From positions 4,960,001 through 5,024,000 of the forward strand of contig NZ_JARXYP010000002.1 in the NCBI RefSeq assembly GCF_029893805.1: 64,000 nucleotides of DNA, given 5' to 3'. This DNA is from Streptomyces sp. SAI-135 (GTDB lineage Bacteria > Actinomycetota > Actinomycetes > Streptomycetales > Streptomycetaceae). The position numbers and the translations under genes were made by a program. This document shows positions 41,082-48,506 of the stretch, one piece after another; the stretch's first letter is position 1, and the number at the start of each line of letters is the position of its first letter. The notes beneath the pieces were generated by a model. It saw only the letters and a program-made list of their open reading frames with translations. It ran no database searches and had not been told where the DNA came from.

Positions 41082-41269
41082 AGCGAAGTCGAGTCGATCG
41101 TGCTCACAAAGTCCGTCCAACTTCCCCGGGAAAAGCTCAACCGGAATGCATTACGGTTCTTGGAATCGCGTACCAGAATATCTTCCCCTAGGAAGACCTC
41201 GACACAATTCCCCGTCTCGCTGGCACTGCTTTTGCGCCACAATGCTGGCGGGGCGACAGGTTCGTTCAT
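41051..41269 (-). CDS. DUF397 domain protein
   Basis: A 72-residue protein with the DUF397 pattern: LWRKSSASETGNCVEVFL, ILVRDSKNRNAFRLSFSRGSWTDFV. These small proteins are encoded beside XRE/DUF5753 regulators in actinomycetes and have been proposed to work with them. ATG with GGAG 8 nt upstream. Its 3' end overlaps the XRE gene on the opposite strand, an arrangement that could allow antisense regulation. Confidence 0.85.
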   Translation of the reverse strand: MNEPVAPPALWRKSSASETGNCVEVFLGEDILVRDSKNRNAFRLSFSRGSWTDFVSTIDSTSLQGVSSVSGE

Positions 41270-41876
41270 CGAGCATCTCCGGGACTTTGATCTGGGCATG
41301 GTAAAAGGCTCCTGGGCCCCGACAGCCGAGAGAGCGGGCACCATGGGTACCACAGTCGGCTTGTCAATGTCATCTGGCGTGGCCAGAGGGCTAAGTCGGG
41401 ATAGCTCCACTGCTTCCCTTGGAGTGGCATCCGGCTCAATGGCCATGCGCCAGCTGGCCACCTGCATATGCTCGCCTGCTCAGGTAGCTGTGCGCCATCG
41501 CATCCCCGCACGATGAACCCCGTAGCCTGGCGTAGCGCGTGGCAGCCGTTGGAAAATGGGCGATCTGACACTTGGCAGATCGCTTCTAAGCTCGGATACT
41601 GGAGACATGAGGTATCCGTTGTCCCGTGTTGACGGACAGCGTGAGGGTCGCAGCGGCTACTGTGACCCGCGAGTGAATCGTCCCGATAACCTCCGATTTG
41701 TCGGAGGGGCGGGGCGATTCACTCCTCTTTATTTCACGGAATGCGCCCCCTGTCGCCCTGGTGAAAAATAAGACCCCTATGTGAAAATTTGATTGACAGG
41801 GCGTTTCGCTCCACTCGTCGATGGGCGTCTCCCCTTGTCTCTCGCGGAATCCATTCACGAGGAAGGGGGTGAAGCA
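41270..41876. other. 607-bp gene-poor, lower-G+C segment
   Basis: No convincing gene on either strand; frames are broken or lack codon bias. It contains the nested hairpin at 41671-41724, an A/T-rich stretch (GTGAAAAATAAGACC, GTGAAAATTTGATTGACAGG, 41761-41800) with TTGACA at 41793-41798, and the ribosome site of the 41-codon gene. Likely the remains of an acquired element or a regulatory RNA locus. Confidence 0.45.
41671..41724. repeat. Large nested inverted repeat
   Basis: Outer perfect 10-bp arms GAGTGAATCG (41671-41680) and CGATTCACTC (41715-41724); inner 6-bp CTCCGA (41691-41696) and TCGGAG (41701-41706) with a TTTG loop. The two share nearly the same centre, giving a long hairpin or cruciform. 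Confidence 0.7.
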
Positions 41877-42002
41877 ATGTATCGAGTAGTGGGCAAGGTC
41901 GTCACCGAAGCCATGCAGAGTTGGTCCAAGACGGCACGCCTGTGCCTTCTGGTAGCCGTGGTAGCCGCTGCGGCGACAGTGGCTTTCCGGCTTCCGGTGT
42001 GA
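41877..42002 (+). CDS. 41-residue membrane peptide
   Basis: A short gene with an excellent ribosome site (GAGGAAGGGGGTGA, 41869-41875 nearest). Sequence: amphipathic start YRVVGKVVTEAMQSWSKTA then a single helix RLCLLVAVVAAAATVAFRL. Similar short helices are encoded near XRE/DUF397 pairs and mobile elements in streptomycetes; no function known. Too short for routine gene finders but well supported by its start signals. Confidence 0.6.
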   Translation: MYRVVGKVVTEAMQSWSKTARLCLLVAVVAAAATVAFRLPV

Positions 42003-42185
42003 ACCTCTGCCCGTTTTCATGAGCCGGCGGATACCTCATCTACCTGAGCTCACTTCATTGGCGGTATGCCGCTTCGCGGCGGCATGCCGCTGTCTGCTGA
42101 CACATCTCGACGGACAGCCGACCGGCGTAGACACTGGTCTTCAGTCGCGTGGACGGCGGCGCGCGGTCTCGGGGGAGGGTCTGCG

Positions 42186-42440
42186 ATGGAGGAGCACGGC
42201 TCCGCCGGTCCGGCGGAGGGGGAGGGGAGGGGCCACGCCAGGGAGCGTCCCGTACTCGGCACCTACATCACGCCGTACCCGTCGGCGGGTCCGCGGGCCG
42301 GGGACCGCAGCCGTGCCGTCACGCTGGCGCTCCTCGCCGTCGCGCTCGTGGTGGCCCTGGGCGCCGGCGGTTCCGTCTACGCCGTCCTGGACGACAAGGG
42401 CCCCGGCACGGCACCGACAGCCCCCGTGGCCTCACCCTGA
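42186..42440 (+). CDS. Small single-pass membrane protein
   Basis: An 84-residue protein: a charged N-terminus with RPVLGTYITPYPSAGPRAGDRSR, one helix (AVTLALLAVALVVALGAGGSVYAVL) and a short Pro/Ala-rich extracellular tail. ATG with GGGGGAGG 7 nt upstream. High G+C, so it belongs to the backbone rather than to the low-G+C patch. Unknown function. Confidence 0.65.
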   Translation: MEEHGSAGPAEGEGRGHARERPVLGTYITPYPSAGPRAGDRSRAVTLALLAVALVVALGAGGSVYAVLDDKGPGTAPTAPVASP

Positions 42441-42572
42441 AACCCCGAACCCCCTTCCCGCGTACGCCGGTTGAACGCCCGGCGAACTTCGCCCCGTCGG
42501 CCCGCCGGGCCCGCTCGCACAGTCGTACGGTGGCCGGACAAGTGAACTGCGGGAGTGGCGGGGGCACCCACA

Positions 42573-44135
42573 GTGGAGTGGCTGAGCGCGGAGAACTTCG
42601 TGGCGGTGGGGACCGCAGTCCTCGGCATCGTCGCGTCCGGGGTCATGGTCTGGTTCGAGCGCCGGGTGCCTCGAAGGAAGCGCATCGGGTACCGCGTGCA
42701 GATGGACAACCCGATCGGCGACGACGTCCGAAGAGGCCGGGCCAACGTCAGACTCGGGCTGTTCGACGAGGCCCCGGACATGTCGGACGCCACCCTCGTC
42801 CTCCTCCGCATCGAGAACGACGGCTCGCAGGGCATCGACCGGGACGACTACACGGGCCCCGAACGGCACGGCCTGACCGCGGTGTTCAGCGACCGGACCG
42901 TCCGCGGGGTCTCGGTCACCCAGCCGATCGACACCGACCACCTGATGGACCACTTCACCCCGGAACGCGGCTTCGGCTACGAGGACAACCGGCTGCGCAT
43001 CCCGCGCGTGCCCCTCAACCGCGGCGAGCACTACAAGCTCCTCGTGCTGCTGTCCGGCGGTGACGTGGGCCGTCCGATCCGCATGATCGGCGGCATTCGG
43101 GACGGCGAGGTGCACCCCAACCGCAGCGCCACCCCGGACGAGATCCCGCCCGTCCTCAGCCCGGCGGCACGGATCTTTACCGGGCTGCTCACCCTCTCGG
43201 TCCTGGTCCTCGCCACGATCGTGGTCGCCCGCGACGACACCCCGCCGCCCCTCGGCTGCGAGACGGGAAGCCTCACGGTGACCGGCTCCACGGCCTTCGC
43301 CCCGGTGATCGAGACGCTCGCGAAGGAGTACGAGAAGGACTGCGAGGGCGCCGAGATCACCGTCGAGGCCCGCGGCAGCGAGGCCGGGGTGGCCGGGCTC
43401 GCCGCCACCGGTGCCCGCTCGGCGAAGGAGGCGCGGTCGGTGATCGCCTTCTCGGACGGCCCCATGGGCGACCGGCTGGGCCTGCACGGCGAGCGGATCG
43501 CCCTGTCGGTCTTCACCCTCGTCGTCAACGACGGCATCGATCTCGGCGCGCGCGGACTGACCCGGGCCGAGGTGGAGCGCCTGTACCGGGGCGAGGTCGG
43601 ACGCTGGAGCGATCTGAACGCCTCGCGCCCCGCCGGACTCCCGCGGCTGCCCGGCCTGCCGGTCGTGCTGGTCAGCCGGGACGCCTACTCGGGGACCCGG
43701 CAGATCTTCCAGGAACGAGTGCTGGCGGGCGCCTGGGAGATGACCCCCACGACGTCCCTGGACTGCGACCCGCTCAGGGACAAGGCGGTGGCTGCGGCCG
43801 CCCGGCCTGCCGTCACCCGCTGCGAACTCGCCTCCACCCACGACGTGCTGGACAAGGTGGCCGCCCAGCCGGGTGCGCTCGGCTATAGCGAACTCACCCT
43901 GGCCACCGGCCACGAGGGCGTGCGCCGGGTGCCTCTGGACGGTGAGGCGGCCTCCGTCGACCACCTGGACTCATATCCCTATCGGGGGGTCGAGTACGCC
44001 TACACCTATCGCCCCCCGGCCCCCGGGTCCCTCGCCGCGGGCTTCCTCGCCTGTCTCGACGAAGGCACGAGCCAGGACGTGATCCGGCGGCAGGGGCACC
44101 TGCCGTGCGGCCGGGCGGCGGGGCTGTGCGGCTGA
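42573..44135 (+). CDS. Two-TM protein with extracytoplasmic PstS-like binding domain
   Basis: A 520-residue protein: TM1 at 8-28 (FVAVGTAVLGIVASGVMVWF), an intracellular domain of about 170 residues (RKRIGYRVQMDNPIGDD, LRIENDGSQGI), TM2 near 200-222 (IFTGLLTLSVLVLATIVVA), then a periplasmic-binding-protein type II domain like phosphate-binding PstS (GSLTVTGSTAFAPVIETLAKEY, IAFSDGPMGD, VSRDAYSGTRQIFQER, GALGYSELTLATG). No Pst transporter genes are near, so a sensor or scavenging role is possible. The GTG at 42573 follows GGGGG at 8 nt. Confidence 0.78.
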   Translation: MEWLSAENFVAVGTAVLGIVASGVMVWFERRVPRRKRIGYRVQMDNPIGDDVRRGRANVRLGLFDEAPDMSDATLVLLRIENDGSQGIDRDDYTGPERHGLTAVFSDRTVRGVSVTQPIDTDHLMDHFTPERGFGYEDNRLRIPRVPLNRGEHYKLLVLLSGGDVGRPIRMIGGIRDGEVHPNRSATPDEIPPVLSPAARIFTGLLTLSVLVLATIVVARDDTPPPLGCETGSLTVTGSTAFAPVIETLAKEYEKDCEGAEITVEARGSEAGVAGLAATGARSAKEARSVIAFSDGPMGDRLGLHGERIALSVFTLVVNDGIDLGARGLTRAEVERLYRGEVGRWSDLNASRPAGLPRLPGLPVVLVSRDAYSGTRQIFQERVLAGAWEMTPTTSLDCDPLRDKAVAAAARPAVTRCELASTHDVLDKVAAQPGALGYSELTLATGHEGVRRVPLDGEAASVDHLDSYPYRGVEYAYTYRPPAPGSLAAGFLACLDEGTSQDVIRRQGHLPCGRAAGLCG

Positions 44136-44141
44136 CGGTCC

Positions 44142-44168
44142 GAGCCGGGAGCGGGCCCGGACCGGCTC
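44142..44168. terminator. Convergent terminator-like hairpin
   Basis: GAGCCGG (44142-44148) pairs with CCGGCTC (44162-44168) with alternative GGTCCG/CGGACC pairing (44137-44142, 44158-44163). Lies at the meeting point of two convergent genes and includes the stop of the minus-strand one. Confidence 0.6.
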
Positions 44169-44892
44169 ACCGAGGCTCCGGCGGGCGTTGGCGGGGCATG
44201 TTCGGGCGGGCCGGTGGCCCCGGGGGGAGCGGGAAGCGGCCCTGTGCGCCTCCGGGGTCCTGGCGGCCCCCGGAGGTCACCGCGCCCTGGATGCCCATCG
44301 GCGCGGACCCGTTGCGGAACTCCACGATCCAGTCGGCGGTCTCCACCCGGATCAGCTCCGTCACGTCCTCGGAGAAGCGGCGCAGCACGCCCAGACAGCG
44401 CTCGGTGGCCTCGGCGGCCGTGCCCTCCGTGGGGCCGAGCACCTCGCGCACGCTCTCCGAGGCCCAGTCGAACTGGAGGGCCTGGAGGCGGCGCTGCACG
44501 GCCTGTGCGGTGGCCACGTCCCTTATCCAGCCGGAGGTCACCCCGAAGAAGCGGTCCACGGCCACACAGGCCACCGCGAGGAGCAGGGCGAGGTAGCCCC
44601 AGGGCGCGGCCCCGGCGCCCACCACCCCCGTCAGCCCCAGCAACGGCAGCACGGCCCCGGTCACCGCCCCCACCGCGGCCCCGGCCCGCAGGGCCCGCGC
44701 GCAGCGTCGTTTCCCCACCCGGTCCGCGAGATACCAGGACGCCGTCTGCAGCGCCCCGTGCTCCACCCACCGGTACAGCTCGTCCAGCCGTACGGCGGGC
44801 TCGCCCCAGTCGCCGAGCGGAAACGTCCGTCCGGCCAGATCGGCCCGTCCGTCCTGAGGCGGGCCCTCGGGCTGCATCTCCGGCTGACCCAC
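44167..44892 (-). CDS. SLATT-domain two-TM protein
   Basis: A 241-residue protein. After a 30-residue leader: LYRWVEHGALQTASWYLADRVGKRRCARALRAGAAVGAVTGAVLPLLGL (helix plus TM1), PWGYLALLLAVACVAVDRFFGV (TM2), then a long helical tail (QAVQRRLQALQFDWASESVREV, FSEDVTELIRVETADWIVEF) and a Pro/Gly-rich end. This is the SLATT pattern, a two-TM domain proposed from comparative genomics to act as membrane effector next to SMODS/SLOG nucleotide-signalling proteins. No such partner is in the window. GTG with AGGGAG 6 nt upstream. Confidence 0.78.
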   Translation of the reverse strand: MGQPEMQPEGPPQDGRADLAGRTFPLGDWGEPAVRLDELYRWVEHGALQTASWYLADRVGKRRCARALRAGAAVGAVTGAVLPLLGLTGVVGAGAAPWGYLALLLAVACVAVDRFFGVTSGWIRDVATAQAVQRRLQALQFDWASESVREVLGPTEGTAAEATERCLGVLRRFSEDVTELIRVETADWIVEFRNGSAPMGIQGAVTSGGRQDPGGAQGRFPLPPGPPARPNMPRQRPPEPR

Positions 44893-45145
44893 CCGGCGCT
44901 CCCTACTGATCGGTCACCCTGCGTGACGCCTGATGCTGATGTGCGGGGATCCTTCCTACCGCCCAATGGGTGGCGAAGGGGGTGCTTTGGTCGCTTTTCC
45001 GCTCGGAAGAGGGCCTTGATCAGGTATAGGACTCCACGTCGACTCACTCGAAAGAGTGCTGGGGCGACGCCCGTCCCGACCACGTAGGCTCGTGCCAGGG
45101 AGGAAAAACCTCGCCCGCACAGCCGTACCGACACAGGAGCTGATC

Positions 45146-45490
45146 GTGATCCCCGGTGGTGGCCAGCCCAACATGCAGCAGCTGCTCCAGCAGGCCCAGA
45201 AGATGCAGCAGGACCTGGCGAACGCGCAGGAGGAGCTCGCCAGGACCGAGGTCGACGGCCAGGCGGGCGGGGGTCTGGTGAAGGCCACCGTCACCGGCGC
45301 CGGAGAGCTGCGCGCGCTGAAGATCGACCCCAAGGCGGTGGACCCGGAGGACACCGAGACCCTCGCCGACCTGATCGTGGCGGCCGTACAGGCGGCCAAC
45401 GAGAACGCCCAGACGCTCCAGCAGCAGAAGCTCGGCCCGCTCGCGCAGGGCCTCGGCGGCGGCAGCGGGATCCCCGGGCTGCCCTTCTAG
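45146..45490 (+). CDS. ybaB: YbaB/EbfC nucleoid-associated protein
   Basis: A 114-residue DNA-binding protein that forms dimers: Gln-rich helix NMQQLLQQAQKMQQDLANAQEELARTEVDGQAGGGLVKATVTGAGELRALKIDPKAVDPED and a C-terminal helix LADLIVAAVQAANENAQTLQQQKLGPL. Almost always next to recR, as here (78 nt). GTG start with AGGAG 6 nt upstream. Confidence 0.93.
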   Translation: MIPGGGQPNMQQLLQQAQKMQQDLANAQEELARTEVDGQAGGGLVKATVTGAGELRALKIDPKAVDPEDTETLADLIVAAVQAANENAQTLQQQKLGPLAQGLGGGSGIPGLPF

Positions 45491-45568
45491 GAGGGGCCCG
45501 TCTTCCGGAGTCGGGTGTCGGCCAACTAGCGTACGTATCGCAAGGAACCCAGGAAGGACGGCAGTCCG

Positions 45569-46168
45569 TTGTACGAAGGCGTGGTCCAGGACCTCATCGA
45601 CGAACTGGGGCGGCTGCCCGGCGTCGGTCCCAAGAGCGCGCAGCGGATCGCCTTCCACATCCTCCAGGCGGAGCCGACGGACGTCCGTCGGCTCGCGCAG
45701 TGCCTGATGGAGGTCAAGGCGAAGGTCCGCTTCTGTGCGACCTGCGGCAATGTCGCCCAGGAAGAGCTGTGCAACATCTGCCGCGACGCCCGCCGCGACC
45801 CCTCCGTCATCTGTGTGGTGGAGGAGCCGAAGGACGTGGTCGCGATCGAGCGCACCCGGGAGTTCCGTGGCAAGTACCACGTCCTCGGCGGCGCGATCAG
45901 CCCCATCGAGGGTGTAGGACCCGATGATCTGCGCATAAGGGAACTGTTGGCCCGCCTGGCCGACGGTACGGTCACCGAGCTGATCCTGGCCACGGACCCG
46001 AACCTGGAGGGGGAGGCCACGGCCACCTACCTCGCCCGCATGATCAAGCCCATGGGCCTCAAGGTCACCCGCCTGGCCAGCGGCCTCCCGGTGGGTGGCG
46101 ACCTGGAATACGCGGACGAGGTGACCCTCGGCCGCGCCTTCGAGGGGAGACGACTCCTAGATGTCTGA
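45569..46168 (+). CDS. recR: Recombination mediator protein RecR
   Basis: A 199-residue protein of the RecFOR pathway. Order: helix-hairpin-helix LIDELGRLPGVGPKSAQRIAFHIL (9-32), four-cysteine zinc finger FCATCGNVAQEELCNIC (about 56-71), Toprim domain beginning SVICVVEEPKDVVAIERT with the ILATDPNLEGEATA metal site, and the Walker-B-like end ASGLPVGGDLEYADEVTLGRAF. TTG start at 45569 with AGGAAGGA upstream. Its last 8 nt overlap the next gene (ATGTCTGA). Confidence 0.96.
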   Translation: MYEGVVQDLIDELGRLPGVGPKSAQRIAFHILQAEPTDVRRLAQCLMEVKAKVRFCATCGNVAQEELCNICRDARRDPSVICVVEEPKDVVAIERTREFRGKYHVLGGAISPIEGVGPDDLRIRELLARLADGTVTELILATDPNLEGEATATYLARMIKPMGLKVTRLASGLPVGGDLEYADEVTLGRAFEGRRLLDV

Positions 46169-46820
46169 CGCCACACTGCACGCGACTGCCCAGGACCCGG
46201 ACGACTTCGCGGTCCAGATCGCCGACCAGGTCGAGAGCTTCCTGGTGGCCGTCATGGAGGTGGCGAAGGGCGACGAACCCGACTCGGCCGTCCCCTTCCT
46301 GCTCCTGGAAGTCTCCCAGCTCCTGCTGGCCGGCGGCCGCCTCGGCGCCCATGAGGACATCGTTCCCGACGAGCGCTACGAGCCCGACACGGGCCCGGAC
46401 GCCGACGTGGACGAACTCCGCGAGAACCTGGCCCGGCTGCTGGACCCGATCGACGTCTACTCCGAGGTCTTCGACCCCTACGAGCCCCGCAAGGCCCCGG
46501 TCCCGGCCCGTATCTCCGACGACCTGACGGACGTCATCACCGACCTGCGCCACGGCATGGCCCACTACCGGGCGGGCCGCACCACGGAGGCGCTGTGGTG
46601 GTGGCAGTTCTCCTACTTCTCCAACTGGGGCTCCACGGCGTCCGCGACCCTGCGCGCCCTGCAGTCGGTGGTGGCGCACGTGCGCCTGAACCAGCCGCTG
46701 GAGGAACTGGACGGTCTCGACACCGACCAGGCGATCGGCGACGAGACGCTGGAGTTCGAGGCGGGCAAGGTGATGGTGGAGGAGATCGCGGGGCCGCTGG
46801 GACTGCGGTCCCCGCAGTAG
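46161..46820 (+). CDS. DUF5063 family protein
   Basis: A 219-residue acidic, all-helical soluble protein: DFAVQIADQVESFLVAVMEVAKG, FLLLEVSQLLLAGGRLG, DVYSEVFDPYEPRKAPV, TDLRHGMAHYRAGRTTEALWWWQFSYFSNWGSTASATLRALQSVV. Matches the DUF5063 family that follows recR in actinomycetes; unknown function. Translational coupling to recR by an 8-nt overlap. Confidence 0.85.
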   Translation: MSDATLHATAQDPDDFAVQIADQVESFLVAVMEVAKGDEPDSAVPFLLLEVSQLLLAGGRLGAHEDIVPDERYEPDTGPDADVDELRENLARLLDPIDVYSEVFDPYEPRKAPVPARISDDLTDVITDLRHGMAHYRAGRTTEALWWWQFSYFSNWGSTASATLRALQSVVAHVRLNQPLEELDGLDTDQAIGDETLEFEAGKVMVEEIAGPLGLRSPQ

Positions 46821-46946
46821 CGCCTGTGTGACGCGGGTCATACGGGAAGACTTCCGGAACGGCGTAATGCGCGGGCATCCGGGGTGGTCTGACTGCACGA
46901 CGGCCACACCCGGCCGCCCGTGTCCCTCGCCCACCGGGAGCCCCGC

Positions 46947-47363
46947 ATGCACGTCACCCTCCAGCAGCCGACAGGCGCCCGCCTGATCACAGCCGCGGAC
47001 CAGGAGATCGCCGTCCCCGTGACCCTGCGCTACACCTCCGCCGACCCGCTGGCCGTGGACCTCGACTTCCCGCCCCATGTCACGGTCGACGGCGAGGTCA
47101 CGACGTGGACGTTCGCCCGCGTCCTGCTGGGCGAGGGGCTGCGGGCGCCGGCCGGCATCGGCAACGTCCGTGTCCGTCCGGGCGGTTCGGCCCACACGTA
47201 CGTGGAGTTCCACGCCGCGCAGGGCGCCGCCGTCCTCAGCTTCACCACCGCGGACCTCACCCGCTTCCTGGCCCGCACCTACACGGTCGTAGCCCCCGAC
47301 GAGGAGATCGTGGGTGCGGAACTGGACCAGGGACTGGTGACGCTGTTCGGGGGCCGGGTGTGA
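46947..47363 (+). CDS. SsgA-like sporulation/cell division protein (SALP)
   Basis: A 138-residue protein of the actinomycete-specific SsgA family: IAVPVTLRYTSADPLAVDLDFPPH, VTTWTFARVLLGEGLRAPAGIGNVRVRPG, VEFHAAQGAAVLSFTTADLTRFLARTYTVVAPDEE. Family members (SsgA-G) control septum placement and spore-wall steps. Which paralogue this is cannot be told. The ATG at 46947 with CGGGAG 7 nt upstream is preferred over GTG at 46920. Not part of the recR unit (126-nt gap). Confidence 0.82.
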   Translation: MHVTLQQPTGARLITAADQEIAVPVTLRYTSADPLAVDLDFPPHVTVDGEVTTWTFARVLLGEGLRAPAGIGNVRVRPGGSAHTYVEFHAAQGAAVLSFTTADLTRFLARTYTVVAPDEEIVGAELDQGLVTLFGGRV

Positions 47364-47377
47364 GCCGTGCGGCGGCG

Positions 47378-47430
47378 GGGCCGTCACGGTGCCGGGGCCG
47401 TCAGGTGTCCGGGCCGTCACGGTGCCGGGG
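47378..47430. repeat. 20-bp direct repeat pair
   Basis: GGGCCGTCACGGTGCCGGGG occurs at 47378-47397 and 47411-47430, between the ends of two convergent genes. Non-coding duplication. Confidence 0.8.
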
Positions 47431-47438
47431 GCGAGGGC

Positions 47439-48164
47439 TCACAGTTCCCACAGCCCCTTGCCCACGGCCGTGATCCCGCCCGTCAGGGCCAGGAGCAGGA
47501 CGAGCAGGCGGGCTCGGTTCTCCGGGATGCGGGGGGTGAGCCATCTGCCGGTCAGGCCGCCCGTGGTCATCGCCGCGCACACCAGGAGCCACTGGGTCCG
47601 GCCCAGCCCGGGCAGCCCGTTCGACGCCACCGAGAAGGCGTTCACGATGACGCCGTAGAACATCGCGTTGGGGACGAACTCCCGTACCGTCCAGCCCGCG
47701 TTGACGGCGTAGAGGGAGAAGGGCGGGCCGCCCACCCCCGCCGCGGAGTTCATGAAACCGCCCGCCGCGCCCGCGAGGACGGCACCCCGGGTGCCGCCCA
47801 GGGCCGCCGCCCGTGCGCCGCGCATGACGAGCAGCACCGCCACCGTCACCAGGGCGCCCATCACCAACAGGAGCCAGGGCCGCGGGAGTCGGTGGGTGAC
47901 CCAGGTGCCCGCCGGGACCGTGCAGGCCGCCGCCAGGCAGAACGGGAGCATCGCCCGGGGGCGCACCAGGCGCAGGCCGCCCGCAAGTCCGACCAGACAG
48001 ATCACCCCGGCCGCGCAGTTGGCGAGGATCACCCCCTGCTCCGGGCCGAGAAGGAGCACCAGCGCGGGCACCGAGACCAGGGCGAAGCCCATTCCGGTGA
48101 GCCACTGCACGCAGGAGCCGAGCAGCACGATCACGGCCAGCAGTACCTCGGCCGTCGCGGTCAT
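47439..48164 (-). CDS. TSUP (TauE/SafE) family transporter
   Basis: A 241-residue membrane protein with seven to eight helices: LLAVIVLLGSCVQWLTGMGFALVSVPAL (family signature near the start), GVILANCAAGVICLVGLAGG, GAAGGFMNSAAGVGGPPFSLY (second signature) and a matching last half. Family members export sulfite, organosulfonates or similar anions; substrate unknown. ATG with GAGG 6 nt upstream. It is divergent from a possible small gene at 48205. Confidence 0.85.
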   Translation of the reverse strand: MTATAEVLLAVIVLLGSCVQWLTGMGFALVSVPALVLLLGPEQGVILANCAAGVICLVGLAGGLRLVRPRAMLPFCLAAACTVPAGTWVTHRLPRPWLLLVMGALVTVAVLLVMRGARAAALGGTRGAVLAGAAGGFMNSAAGVGGPPFSLYAVNAGWTVREFVPNAMFYGVIVNAFSVASNGLPGLGRTQWLLVCAAMTTGGLTGRWLTPRIPENRARLLVLLLALTGGITAVGKGLWEL

Positions 48165-48204
48165 GCACACCTCACCGTTACAAGAGGTACGGAACGTCAC
48201 TTGT

Positions 48205-48474
48205 ATGAGTCCTGTCCCTACCCGGCCCGAACCAGTGCGCGTCCCGGACCGCCTCCATGATCTGCTCGCGCAGCGCATGGCACACGTCCAGGCCGTCGGT
48301 GTCGGGTGGCCCGAGAGCGAGGAGGACGACGTCGTAGGGGCCCTGGTGGCCGAGCAGGGCCGTGTGACGCGGTGCACTTTTCCCGAGGTGCGCTCTTGGG
48401 CATGCGCTGACCTGGGCGTGCGAATCTCACGATGCGATACCGCGGAGGTGGAATTCGGGCGCTCGGTAAACTGA
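48205..48474 (+). CDS. Possible small hypothetical protein upstream of ask
   Basis: An 89-codon frame starting MSPVPTRPEPVRVPDRLHDLLAQRMAHVQ with good third-base G+C in the middle but poor bias at its end (RSWACADLGVRISRCDTAEVEF), where it enters the ask promoter region. No clear ribosome site; an imperfect dyad TACAAG...CTTGTA (48179-48205) covers its start. Either a real conserved small gene or a chance frame. Confidence 0.35.
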   Translation: MSPVPTRPEPVRVPDRLHDLLAQRMAHVQAVGVGWPESEEDDVVGALVAEQGRVTRCTFPEVRSWACADLGVRISRCDTAEVEFGRSVN

Positions 48475-48506
48475 GCCGACACACACGGACTGAGCGAGGA
48501 GCGCAC

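Noticed and set aside
41270..41467. N-terminal extension of DUF397 or a separate gene
   Set aside because: The in-frame sequence lacks family features and the ribosome site sits before ATG 41269.
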